This document shows positions 56,166 to 64,000 of a DNA stretch of 64,000 nucleotides, in pieces. The notes beneath the pieces were generated by a model that worked only from the letters and a program-made list of their open reading frames with translations, made no database searches and was not told where the DNA came from. Both the position numbers and the translations under genes were made by a program. This DNA is from Crossiella equi. GTDB taxonomy: Bacteria; Actinomycetota; Actinomycetes; Mycobacteriales; Pseudonocardiaceae. Position 1 is the first letter of the stretch. Every line of letters starts with the position of its first letter. Location of the stretch: NCBI RefSeq assembly GCF_017876755.1, contig NZ_JAGIOO010000001.1:682001-746000 (forward strand), read 5' to 3'.

Positions 56166-56777
56166 CGGCCACCGTGCGGGCTACATCCGGAACCCGGCCG
56201 GTCGGCGGAGCCGGGCACGCCGGTCGCGGACTGGATCCAGGCGACGACCTCGACCGGCGCCAGGCCCGAGGGCGGGCCATCGACGTAGGGGAAGGCAAAC
56301 AGGGGCGAGTTCGGCTCGCCGCGCCAGCTCTCGGCCAGCGGGCCGAGGTCCGCCGCGTCGAACCCGAGCACCGACACCACGGTGACCGCGGTGTACGCGT
56401 GGACTGAACCAGTGCACGTCGTGCTCTCCCTCGACCACCCCGCGGCGGCGGACCCGGTGCCTCTGGTCGCCCTGGACCCGCTCGGACTGCGCCTGCCGCC
56501 CGCGACACCGACCCGCCGCTGCACGACGCGCTGCCCATGGCCCTGTCCCGCCCGCCGACCGGCGACCCGGTCAACGTCCTGTTCAAGGTCGGCGGCCCCC
56601 GGGGGCGTGGACCCTGGCGCCCGCAGACGGCCTCGCCACCGCGGACCGGCTGCGCCACCTGCCGCTGGCCCCGCCGATGACGGTCGCCGGACACGTGGTG
56701 ACCTCCCTGGCGACCCCGCCCGCCTGCATGGCCAACCACGTCGCCGCGTTCACCGACCAGGGTTGACCCGGAACGCC
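56166..56777. other. Gap with degraded coding sequence
   Basis: A 612-bp gap. The right part holds a frameshifted remnant on the plus strand (56405-56766). On the minus strand, about 56180-56400, a short frame reads VSVLGFDAADLGPLAESW and FAFPYVDGPPSG. It may be another fragment, but it has no clear start or family. Confidence 0.5.
56405..56766 (+). pseudogene. Frameshifted gene remnant
   Basis: Three protein-like stretches follow each other in different frames: VHVVLSLDHPAAADPVPLV, then DPPLHDALPMALSRPPTGDP with VNVLFKVGG, then TLAPADGLATADRLRHLPL to VAAFTDQG and a stop at 56766. Two frame changes are needed to join them. No start codon with a ribosome binding site is seen. The original family is not recognised. 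Confidence 0.5.
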
Positions 56778-57734
56778 TCAGCGCACGGTGAGCACCAGCT
56801 TGCCCGTGGTGCGCCCCGTCTCCACCAGGCGGTGGGCCCGGGCTCCGTCGGCGAGTGGAACGGTGCCCGCGACGTGCGGGCGGAGCCTGCCCCGGGTGAC
56901 CAGGTCGGCGATGGCGCGCATCCCGGCCTGGTCGTGCTCGACGACCAGGGTGACCGCCCGGACCCCGGCCCGTTCCGCCACGGCCTGCGTGTCCTCGGCG
57001 CCCGGTTGCAGCGAGACCACCACCCCACCCGGGCGCACCACACCGACCGAGCGGGTCGAGGTCGGCCCGCCGAGGGTGTCCAGCACGACGTCGTAGGGCT
57101 CCTGGGCGCAGGTGAAGTCCTCGGTGCGGTGGTCCAGGCAGACGTCCGCGCCGAGTGCACGCAGGAAGTCGTGCTTGGGGGCGCTGGCCGTGCCGGTGAC
57201 GTGCGCGCCCCGGTCCTTGGCGAGCTGCACGGCCAGGTGGCCGACGCCACCGGCCGCGGCGTGCACCAGCAGCCGCTGCCCGGCCCGCAGGTCCGCGGTG
57301 TCCACCAGCGCCTGCCAGGCGGTGAGCGCGGCCAGGGGCAGGGCGGCCGCCTCGACGTGGCCGAGCCCGGCCGGTGTGGCCACGAAGGCGCGGGTGGGCC
57401 CGGTGACGTACTCGGCGTGGGCACCGGCGCCGTGGGGGTAGGGCAGCATGCCGAACACCTCGTCCCCGGGCCGGAAGAGCGTGACGCCTGGACCGGTGGC
57501 CGCGACGGTGCCGGAGACGTCCCAGCCCAGGGTGAACGGCGGGGGCGGCAGGAAGATGCGCGTGGCGCGGTGTTTGACGTCGGTGGGGTTGAGCCCGGCC
57601 GCGTGCACCGCGACGAGCACCTCCCCCGGGCCGGGCTCGGGCCGGGGGATCTCGGTCAGCCGCAGGACCTCGGGGCCGCCGAGCACCGTCTGACGCAGGG
57701 CGCGCATCACGGGTGGGGAAGGGGAGTCCGTCAT
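56778..57734 (-). CDS. NADP-dependent quinone-type oxidoreductase (zinc-less MDR)
   Basis: A 318-aa medium-chain reductase. It has AAGLNPTDVKHR and GWDVSGTV in the catalytic domain, and LLVHAAAGGVGHLAVQLAK as the NADPH-binding motif. No structural zinc cysteines are present. ATG at 57734 follows GGAGG; a second ATG at 57710 is possible. It is divergent from the AraC-type regulator, which may control it. Confidence 0.92.
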   Translation of the reverse strand: MTDSPSPPVMRALRQTVLGGPEVLRLTEIPRPEPGPGEVLVAVHAAGLNPTDVKHRATRIFLPPPPFTLGWDVSGTVAATGPGVTLFRPGDEVFGMLPYPHGAGAHAEYVTGPTRAFVATPAGLGHVEAAALPLAALTAWQALVDTADLRAGQRLLVHAAAGGVGHLAVQLAKDRGAHVTGTASAPKHDFLRALGADVCLDHRTEDFTCAQEPYDVVLDTLGGPTSTRSVGVVRPGGVVVSLQPGAEDTQAVAERAGVRAVTLVVEHDQAGMRAIADLVTRGRLRPHVAGTVPLADGARAHRLVETGRTTGKLVLTVR

Positions 57735-57804
57735 GCCGTGATCCTCCGGCCGCGGCCAGGACCGGGACGATGGCAAGAACGTCATTCTCCGATACTTTCC
57801 TGCC

Positions 57805-58851
57805 ATGCCCCTCGACCTGGCGGGCCGTGCGGCCGAGCTGCTCCCCGTACCGCCGCGCCCCGGCGCGCACAAGGTCGTCGTTCTGGCCCTGGACGGCGTG
57901 TACCCCTTCGAGCTCGGCATCCCGCACCGGGTCCTGGGCTGCGCCGACGGCCGTTACGAGGTGCGCTCGGCGAGCCTGGACGGCGGGTCCGTGCGCACCG
58001 ACGCCGACCTGTCCGTCACCCCCGGCCACGGCCCCGAGGCACTGGCCTGTGCCGACACCGTGGTGATCCCGCCCTACGCGCTGTCCTGGGAGTCGGCCGC
58101 CACCCCGGACCCGCGCGCCGTGGCCGCCCTGACGAGCCTGCGCCCAGGCACCCGGCTGGTCTCCATCTGCACCGGCGCCTTCCTGCTGGCCGCCGCCGGG
58201 TTCCTGGACGGGCGGCGGGCCACCACCCACTGGGCCTTGGCCGAGCACTTCCGCGCCCTGTACCCCCGCGTCGAGCTCGACGTCGGTGTGCTCTACGTCG
58301 ACCACTGGGACGTGCTGACCTCAGCCGGGGCGGCCAGCGGGGTCGACGTCTGCCTGCACCTGGTGCGCCATGACCACGGCAGCGAGCTGGCCAACCAGGT
58401 CGCCCGGGCGTGTGTCGTACCGCCGTTCCGGGACGGCGGGCAGGCCCAGTACATCGAGCAGCCGCTGCCCCCGGCCGGGGAGACCGGCACCGGCCCGACC
58501 CGCGACTGGGCGCTGCGACACCTGGAACTGCCGCTGTCCCTGGCACAGCTGGCCGCGCACGCGTCGATGAGCACCCGTACCTTCGCCCGCCGGTTCCAGG
58601 AGGAGACCGGCATGAGCCCCGGCCGCTGGCTGTCCCGGCAGCGGCTGCGGCGGGCCCGGCGGCTGCTGGAGTCCAGCGACCTGTCGGTCGACCGCATCGC
58701 CCACGAGGTCGGCTTCGCCACCGCGACCTCGCTGCGACGGCACCTGGCGGCGGAGACGGGGGTCAGCCCCGCCGCCTACCGCCGCACGTTCCGCTTGACC
58801 ACGGCGGGCGGGTTCCCGGTGCCGGTGAGCACGGACTCCTCCGGCCAGTAG
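57805..58851 (+). CDS. GlxA-type AraC-family regulator (DJ-1/PfpI plus HTH)
   Basis: A 348-aa regulator. An N-terminal DJ-1/PfpI-like domain (VVLALDGVYPFELGIPHRVL; SICTGAFLLAAAGFLDGR; ATTHWALAE) is followed by an AraC double HTH (SLAQLAAHASMSTRTFARRF; SVDRIAHEVGFATATSLRRH). It probably regulates the divergent oxidoreductase. The 3' end is antisense to a DUF1214-like remnant. Confidence 0.92.
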   Translation: MPLDLAGRAAELLPVPPRPGAHKVVVLALDGVYPFELGIPHRVLGCADGRYEVRSASLDGGSVRTDADLSVTPGHGPEALACADTVVIPPYALSWESAATPDPRAVAALTSLRPGTRLVSICTGAFLLAAAGFLDGRRATTHWALAEHFRALYPRVELDVGVLYVDHWDVLTSAGAASGVDVCLHLVRHDHGSELANQVARACVVPPFRDGGQAQYIEQPLPPAGETGTGPTRDWALRHLELPLSLAQLAAHASMSTRTFARRFQEETGMSPGRWLSRQRLRRARRLLESSDLSVDRIAHEVGFATATSLRRHLAAETGVSPAAYRRTFRLTTAGGFPVPVSTDSSGQ

Positions 58852-58912
58852 ACCCGCAGCATCACGGCGAAGTCGCCGCTGGCCGGGGCGGGCAGCCAGT
58901 TCTGGTGGCCGG
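58776..58912 (-). pseudogene. C-terminal remnant of a DUF1214-type protein
   Basis: The minus strand reads QPGHQNWLPAPASGDFAV and then MLRVYWPEESVLTGTGNPPA, ending at a stop at 58776. NWLPAP followed by LRxYWP is the conserved C-terminal signature of DUF1214/DUF1254 proteins. The rest of the gene is absent upstream. It overlaps the end of the AraC-type gene by 76 nt. Confidence 0.6.
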
Positions 58913-58999
58913 GCTGCGCTCGTCCTGGGAACGGATCAACGCCACGCTGCTGCCCTACTCCTCGCAGTACGGTGCCTGGGCGCCGACCGAAAGGTGATC

Positions 59000-59653
59000 A
59001 TGGACAACCAGGCCCCGCTCATCAGCCGCGTCGACCAGCCCGAGGGTGTGCCGTCCCGGCTGGCCGCGCAGATCGCGTTCATCGTCGAGGTTGACCGGCT
59101 CAAGGCCGTGTCGCGGCGCAGTCCGCTGCTGGCCGCGCGGCGGCGGGAGAACGACGCCGAGCACTCCTGGCACCTCGCGCTCATGGTGCCGTTGCTCGCC
59201 GAGTACGCCGACGAGCCCATCGACGTCGGGCACACCGTGAAGCTGGTCCTGGTGCACGACCTGGTGGAGATCTACGCCGGGGACACCCCGCTCTACGACA
59301 CCGCCGCGGGAGCGGACCAGGAGGAACGCGAGCAGGCCGCCGCCGACCGGCTCTTCGCCATGCTGCCGCCCGACCAGGCCGCCGAGTTCCGGGCGCTGTG
59401 GGAGGAGTTCGAGGCCAGGCAGACCCCCGAGGCGCGGTTCGGCAAGGCCATGGACCGGCTCCAGCCGCTGCTGCTGAACTTCAACGGGCAGGGCGGCACC
59501 TGGCGGACTCCCGGGGTCACCGACGAGGTCGTGCGTGCCCGCAAGTCCGTTATCGGCGACGCCTCGACCCCGCTGTGGACCTACGCCCAGCAGCTCATCG
59601 CGCTCGGCGCCGAACGCGGCTGGGTGGCCCGCGCGGGCTCGCCGGTCGAGTAG
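59000..59653 (+). CDS. HD-domain hydrolase (YfbR/5'-deoxynucleotidase-like)
   Basis: A 217-aa metal-dependent phosphohydrolase. The H...HD...D set is visible: ENDAEHSWHLALM, then LVLVHDLVEIYAGD. The start LISRVDQPEGVPSRLAAQIAFIVEVDRLK is typical of the family. ATG at 59000 follows AAAGG; GTG at 58994 is an alternative. It probably acts on nucleotides. Confidence 0.88.
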   Translation: MDNQAPLISRVDQPEGVPSRLAAQIAFIVEVDRLKAVSRRSPLLAARRRENDAEHSWHLALMVPLLAEYADEPIDVGHTVKLVLVHDLVEIYAGDTPLYDTAAGADQEEREQAAADRLFAMLPPDQAAEFRALWEEFEARQTPEARFGKAMDRLQPLLLNFNGQGGTWRTPGVTDEVVRARKSVIGDASTPLWTYAQQLIALGAERGWVARAGSPVE

Positions 59654-59725
59654 CGCCCCGGCCGTTTCGCCCGCACCGGGCCGGGTAACTCCGGGACACC
59701 CGTCCAGTGGCACAGGAGGCCCACC

Positions 59726-60082
59726 ATGCCAGCTCTGACCCGCGTGCTCGGTGCGGCGACCGCCGCCTACAGCGTGGCCATCATGGCCTCGCCCCGGCTG
59801 CTCGCCCGGCCCTGCGGGCTGACCACGGTGACCGGCCAGGTGTCGGCCCCGGTGCGCACGCTGGTGGCCGCCATCGGCGCCCGGGACGCCGCGATCGGGC
59901 TGGCCATGGTCTTCGGCACGCCGGGTCGGTCACAGCGGGTCGCGGTGGCGGCGCGGGTGGCCTCGGACCTGGCCGACGCCCTCATCTTCGGCCTGACGCT
60001 GCCGCGACCGGCTGCCCGCAGGAAGGTCGCGGCCTTCGCCGTGGGCTGGGCGGCCCTGTGCGCGGCCTCCGCCAAGCGGTGA
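59726..60082 (+). CDS. Small membrane protein (DUF4267-like)
   Basis: A 118-aa protein with four hydrophobic segments and the pattern PVRTLVAAIGARDAAIGLAM, then ASDLADALIFG, as in DUF4267 membrane proteins. ATG follows AGGAGGCCCACC. Its stop overlaps the following gene by 4 nt. Confidence 0.72.
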   Translation: MPALTRVLGAATAAYSVAIMASPRLLARPCGLTTVTGQVSAPVRTLVAAIGARDAAIGLAMVFGTPGRSQRVAVAARVASDLADALIFGLTLPRPAARRKVAAFAVGWAALCAASAKR

Positions 60083-60582
60083 CGCCACTGGTCCTCACCG
60101 CGCGAGTGGACCAGGACACCCAGGATCGCTGGGACGCCTTGCGCACCAAGTGGTTCCCGCCGGAGCGGCTGCTGGTCGGCGCGCACCTCACGCTCTTCCA
60201 CGCCCTCCCCGGCGAACACCTCCCCCGGGTCTTGGCGGACCTGCGGGAGGTGCTGCCCCAGCCGTTCACCGCCCTGGCCGGGGCGCCGTACTCCCTCGGC
60301 GGCGGGGTGGCGCTGCGGGTGGAGTCCGCCGAGCTGCTCGCGCTGCACCGGGAACTGCGCCGCCGCTGGGCACCCTGGCTGACCCGCCAGGACGGCCAGC
60401 CGCTGCGCCCGCACGTCACCGTGCAGAACAAGGTCTCCGCCGACACCGCCCGCGCCACCCTGGCCGCGCTCACCGCCGAGTGGCGGCCGCGGCGGGTCCA
60501 GGTGCTCGGGGTGGCGGTGTGGGACTACCTGGGCGGGCCGTGGCGGGCACGGGCCACGGTGGACTGCCCGGACACGCGGTAG
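60079..60582 (+). CDS. 2'-5' RNA ligase/cyclic phosphodiesterase family protein
   Basis: A 167-aa 2H phosphoesterase. The two HxTx motifs are HLTL (AHLTLFHAL) and HVTV (RPHVTVQNK). The substrate could be cyclic phosphate or nucleotide. GTG overlaps the upstream stop. Confidence 0.87.
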   Translation: MTPLVLTARVDQDTQDRWDALRTKWFPPERLLVGAHLTLFHALPGEHLPRVLADLREVLPQPFTALAGAPYSLGGGVALRVESAELLALHRELRRRWAPWLTRQDGQPLRPHVTVQNKVSADTARATLAALTAEWRPRRVQVLGVAVWDYLGGPWRARATVDCPDTR

Positions 60583-60668
60583 CCCGACGCGTGGGCCGTC
60601 CGGGTGACGCCCGGGATCACAACGTGCGCAACCTCCCGGCCGCACCACGCCGCGCGTACAACACCGGT

Positions 60669-61295
60669 ATGCCGCCTCACGCGCTCCTGCGCCGCCTCGC
60701 CCGCGCCGAGCGGCGGTTCACCGAGCACCGGCGCGCGGCCGCCGGGCGGTGGTTCGACCTGCGGCTGGGGGTGCGCACCGAGACCGGGCTGGTGCACCAG
60801 ACGCGGGTTGACGGCGGGACGCCCTACCAGCCCAGCTGGCCGGGGCTGGTGCGGCGCACCGCGCGGCTGCTGCGGCTGGGGCCGGGGGACGTGGTGCTGG
60901 ACGCCGGGTCGGGGCTGGGGCGGGTGCCGTTCGCGCTGGCCGCCTGCTCGCCGGTGCGCACCGCGATCGGGGTGGAGGCCGACCGGGAGCTGCACGAGGC
61001 CGCGCTGCGCAACCTCGGTGCGGTGCGCACCCGGTTGCCGGGCAGGGACATCCGGCTGCGGCACGGTGACGTGACCGCGCAGGCCCTGCCGGACGAGGTG
61101 ACCGTGGTGTACCTGTTCAACCCCTTCGACCGCGCCGGTACCGCGCGGCTGCTGGAGCGGATCGAGGAGAGCCTGGCCCGCAGGCCCCGGACCCTGACCG
61201 TGGCCTACCTGTGCCCGGCGCACGGGGAGGTCTTCACCGGGGCCGGGTTCCGGCTGGCCACGCCGACGCCGTACCTGCACCTGTACCGCCGCTGA
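60669..61295 (+). CDS. SAM-dependent methyltransferase
   Basis: A 208-aa class I methyltransferase. Motif I is VVLDAGSGLGRVPFAL, the acidic residue follows in IGVEAD, and VVYLFNPFD resembles the post-IV NPPF-like segment. The substrate is unknown. No ribosome binding site is obvious before the ATG. Confidence 0.82.
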   Translation: MPPHALLRRLARAERRFTEHRRAAAGRWFDLRLGVRTETGLVHQTRVDGGTPYQPSWPGLVRRTARLLRLGPGDVVLDAGSGLGRVPFALAACSPVRTAIGVEADRELHEAALRNLGAVRTRLPGRDIRLRHGDVTAQALPDEVTVVYLFNPFDRAGTARLLERIEESLARRPRTLTVAYLCPAHGEVFTGAGFRLATPTPYLHLYRR

Positions 61296-61354
61296 GCCGT
61301 TCCCCGGACAGCGGCCGGGGTGCCCTGCCAGGATGGGCGGCCTGGAGGGTGATC

Positions 61355-64000
61355 ATGTCCTATCTCGGGTGGCCCCGGCTGCACTTCGCCGGTCGTTTCC
61401 AGGCCGACGTCGCCACGGTCAACAACGTCCTCGCCTACTACGACAACAACCTGTTCGAGCCCCGGTTCCAACGACCGCAGGTGCGGCCGCTGGACATGAA
61501 CGGGCTGTGGAACCCCCGGGGCACCGGCTCCTTCCGCCTGCGGGACTGCCGGATCACCTCGGTCCTGCTGCCCGACGGCAGCAGCCCGGCGGACCCGCTC
61601 GTCGGCGGCCTGGTGGCCGAGGACAACCGGCGCGTCAACGCCAAGATGGTCGACCTCGACCCGCAGCAGCAGCTGGCCACCGCGATCTACGGCCTCACGC
61701 TGCGCCTGGTCACCCCGGCCGGGGTGGAGCTGTGCCGGGGTGCGTTCGCCCCCGCCGCGCTGGAGGACTTCTGGGTGCGCTGGGCGGTGCAGGGCCAGCA
61801 GCCCGACCCGGCCTCGGCCTACCAGTCGGTGCTGACCGACCTCCAGTGGGCCGACCACCTGGACTCCCCGTTCGCCCGGGCCCTGCGCGAGGCCGCCGGG
61901 GACGGGCCGCTGTCGGTGAAGTTCAACGTGGACGGTACGGACATCGACCCCGACCGCCCGGACACGGTGACCTTCGGCCGCATCACCGGCACCGTCGGCG
62001 TGCACCACGAGGGCGAGGCCCGGCACTTCCTCGCCGCCCGCAGGCTGCGCCGCGTACCGGGCAGCCCGTTCAACCAGGCCCCGTGCGAGGTCGGCGCGGA
62101 CGGCCGGGTGTTCCTCGACCTGGGCAACAGCATCCCCACCACCGGCCGCGGCGGACCGCTGGTACCGGTGGGCCCGCTGTGGCTGGCCGTGCCCGGACCC
62201 GACGGACGGCCCCGGCCGCTGGCCGAGCTGTCCGGCCTGGACGGTGACCACTACCGCCTGCGCGCCAGTGTGCTCACCGCACAGCTCACCCCGGCGCAGC
62301 TCGCCGAGGCCGCCGACGCCCCGCTGGCCCTGGTCGGCGCCGAGGGCACGGCGCTGCTGGCCGAGCACCCCAGCGGCGAGTTCGCCCGCGCCGACGGCCC
62401 GGTGCTGCGCCTGTCGCCGGAGGAGAGCACCACCGCGACCGTGCACGTCACCCGCTTCGGCCGCCCCGCACCCGGCGTGCGGCTCTACCTCGGTCCCGCC
62501 AACCCGGTGCTGGACCACCCGGCCGAGGTGGTCACCGACGAGCGCGGGCGCGCGGCGGTCCCATTCACCGGCCACGACCCCGGCAACCCGCGCGGCCCGC
62601 TGGACGGGCAGCTGGTGCAGCCGAACTACGGTTTCGCCGACCGGCCCGGCGTGCCCGAGGGGCGGTTCAGCGTGCGCGTCTACGACGCCCACCCGGTGCC
62701 GGAGCGGCCGACCTGGGTGGCCGACGTGCAGCCGATCCTCCAGCAGTACGCCAACCTCTTCCCGGTCATGCGCGACATCCTCGACCTGGGCAACCACCAG
62801 CACGTGCTCACCCACCGCTCCTCGGTGCGGGCCAGCCTGCTGCAACCGCTGGACTCGCCCAACCACATGCCCGCCACGCGCGACCTGTCCCCGGCCAAAC
62901 GCGATGTGGTGGTGCGCTGGCTGGACTCCGGGCCCCGGCCGCCGGTGCTGGAGATCCCGGACGTGGCCGCGCTGCGGGAGGTGCTGCAACAGGCGCTGCT
63001 GGTCGAGCAGGCGGTGATCCCGCCGTACCTGACCGCGCTGTTCTCCCTCAAACCCGACCGCAACACCGAGATCGCCGAGATCATCCGCGGTGTGGTGCGC
63101 GAGGAGATGCTGCACCTGGCGCTGGTGGCCAACCTCCTCAACGCCGTCGGCGGCACCCCGCGCATCGGCAGGCCGGGCCTGGTGCCCACCTACCCGAACC
63201 GGCTGCCCGGCTCGGTGCTGCCGGAGCTGGTGGTGCGCCTGCGCGCCTGCTCGATCGAGCACGTGCGCGAGGTGTTCATGGCCATCGAGGCGCCCGAGCA
63301 CCCGGTGGTGGACGGCGAACGCTTCACCGGCGCGGTGATCAACACCGACGAGCTGGCCCTGGCCCGGGACGGCAGCCTGGTCACCGACGCCACCGCGCAC
63401 GGGGAAGCGCTGGCCTCGTGGTTCACCCGCGCCGAGTACGACCCGCTGACCATCGGCTGGTTCTACAACCAGATCGCCCGCGCCATCTGCCGCCTGGACG
63501 CCGAGGGCGAACTGTTCACCGGCGACCCGGCCCGGCAGCTGGTCTGGCCGGACGCCCCGGGCACGCTCTACCGGGTCACCGACCGCACCACCGCGCTGCT
63601 GGCGATCTACGAGATCATCGAACAGGGCGAGGGCAGTCCCGGGGAAGCGGGCGAGTTCGGGCACTACTACCGGTTCCAGGAGATCGTGGAGGGCCGCAGG
63701 CTCATCCAGGACCCGGGCGGCAACTGGGTCTTCGAGGGCGAGGAGGTGCCCTTCGACCCGGACGGGGTGTTCCCGATGGCCGACGACCCGGACAGCTACC
63801 GCCTGCCCGCGGGGTCGCTGGTGCGCCGGGAGTCGCTGCTGTGCGACGAGTTCCACACCAACATGCTCACCGCGCTGGACCGGGTGGTGAACGGGCACCC
63901 GGAGGAGCTCTTCGACGCGGTGGCGCTGATGTTCGCGGTGGAGGTGCAGGCCAAGAAGCTGCTGGCCATGCCGCACCCGGGCGAGCCCGGCCGGGTGGCC
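61355..64000 (+). CDS. VioB-like ferritin-domain protein (3' end outside window)
   Basis: Open to the window end: 882 codons without a stop. The N-terminus YLGWPRLHFAGRFQADVAT matches the start of VioB/RebD-type iminophenyl-pyruvate dimer synthases. The ferritin-like part includes LLVEQAVIPPYLTALFSLK, REEMLHLALVANLLNAVGG and SWFTRAEYDPLTIGWFYNQI, with Glu/His iron ligands. No VioA-type amino acid oxidase is adjacent in the window. Stand-alone relatives are common in actinomycetes and have no known role. ATG follows GGAGGGTGATC. Confidence 0.8.
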   Translation, partial: MSYLGWPRLHFAGRFQADVATVNNVLAYYDNNLFEPRFQRPQVRPLDMNGLWNPRGTGSFRLRDCRITSVLLPDGSSPADPLVGGLVAEDNRRVNAKMVDLDPQQQLATAIYGLTLRLVTPAGVELCRGAFAPAALEDFWVRWAVQGQQPDPASAYQSVLTDLQWADHLDSPFARALREAAGDGPLSVKFNVDGTDIDPDRPDTVTFGRITGTVGVHHEGEARHFLAARRLRRVPGSPFNQAPCEVGADGRVFLDLGNSIPTTGRGGPLVPVGPLWLAVPGPDGRPRPLAELSGLDGDHYRLRASVLTAQLTPAQLAEAADAPLALVGAEGTALLAEHPSGEFARADGPVLRLSPEESTTATVHVTRFGRPAPGVRLYLGPANPVLDHPAEVVTDERGRAAVPFTGHDPGNPRGPLDGQLVQPNYGFADRPGVPEGRFSVRVYDAHPVPERPTWVADVQPILQQYANLFPVMRDILDLGNHQHVLTHRSSVRASLLQPLDSPNHMPATRDLSPAKRDVVVRWLDSGPRPPVLEIPDVAALREVLQQALLVEQAVIPPYLTALFSLKPDRNTEIAEIIRGVVREEMLHLALVANLLNAVGGTPRIGRPGLVPTYPNRLPGSVLPELVVRLRACSIEHVREVFMAIEAPEHPVVDGERFTGAVINTDELALARDGSLVTDATAHGEALASWFTRAEYDPLTIGWFYNQIARAICRLDAEGELFTGDPARQLVWPDAPGTLYRVTDRTTALLAIYEIIEQGEGSPGEAGEFGHYYRFQEIVEGRRLIQDPGGNWVFEGEEVPFDPDGVFPMADDPDSYRLPAGSLVRRESLLCDEFHTNMLTALDRVVNGHPEELFDAVALMFAVEVQAKKLLAMPHPGEPGRVA

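Overview
The window is very GC-rich with almost saturated G/C third codon positions, many GTG/TTG starts, ATGA/GTGA gene overlaps and AGGAGG-type ribosome binding sites. This points to an actinomycete. Gene content and an abundant GTCCACWGTGGAC palindrome suggest a Pseudonocardiales-like genome, but the genus cannot be fixed from the sequence. No rRNA, tRNA, CRISPR array or transposase was recognised.

Region 1 (about 0.7-34.2 kb) is a hypoxia/dormancy island resembling the mycobacterial DosR (DevR) regulon. It holds a DevS-like GAF/heme sensor kinase and a DevR-like regulator (convergent, not in one operon). It also holds five universal stress proteins, an Hsp20, an Acg-type nitroreductase, two CBS-BON proteins, a CtpF-like cation ATPase, a Rip3-like intramembrane protease, nicotinate phosphoribosyltransferase, a short ribosome-hibernation-type protein, a flavin/PNPOx protein and DUF1918, SHOCT and PLDc_N mini-proteins. 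An anaerobic carbon module is built in: Zn alcohol dehydrogenase, pyruvate formate-lyase with its activase, GAPDH, a PEP synthase and a GNAT/ADP-forming acyl-CoA synthetase fusion. Eleven 14-bp sites close to GGGACCNNGGTCCC lie mostly 35-85 bp upstream of these genes and are probably DevR boxes. The island ends with a P1B-5-like metal ATPase carrying a C-terminal hemerythrin domain.

Region 2 (34.6-41.5 kb) has an XRE/NB-ARC regulator, a LuxR-type regulator with a degenerate receiver, a YcaO-TfuA pair (thioamide/azoline-type RiPP enzymes) preceded by a possible 61-aa precursor, then a VanZ-like protein and a two-component system. A 730-bp gap (41.5-42.2 kb) contains about 29-bp direct repeats and long nested inverted repeats.

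Region 3 (42.2-56.2 kb) looks like a RiPP locus I cannot match to a described class. On the minus strand are a 51-aa candidate precursor (TTG start), a radical SAM maturase and an HExxH peptide-modifying protein. On the plus strand are two unknown proteins (one possibly an inactivated HExxH paralogue), a 2OG-Fe(II) oxygenase, a TylF-type methyltransferase, a thymidylate-kinase-like enzyme, a Ser/Thr kinase, an aldo/keto reductase, a Nudix protein, a 21-aa peptide followed by a strong hairpin, an M16 peptidase, a GNAT and an ABC exporter. A nucleotidyltransferase-like gene reads on the minus strand.

Region 4 (56.2-64 kb) is ordinary chromosome with two degraded gene remnants: a quinone-type oxidoreductase, a GlxA-type AraC regulator, an HD hydrolase, a 2'-5' RNA ligase-like protein, a methyltransferase and the start of a large VioB-like ferritin-domain protein that runs off the window.
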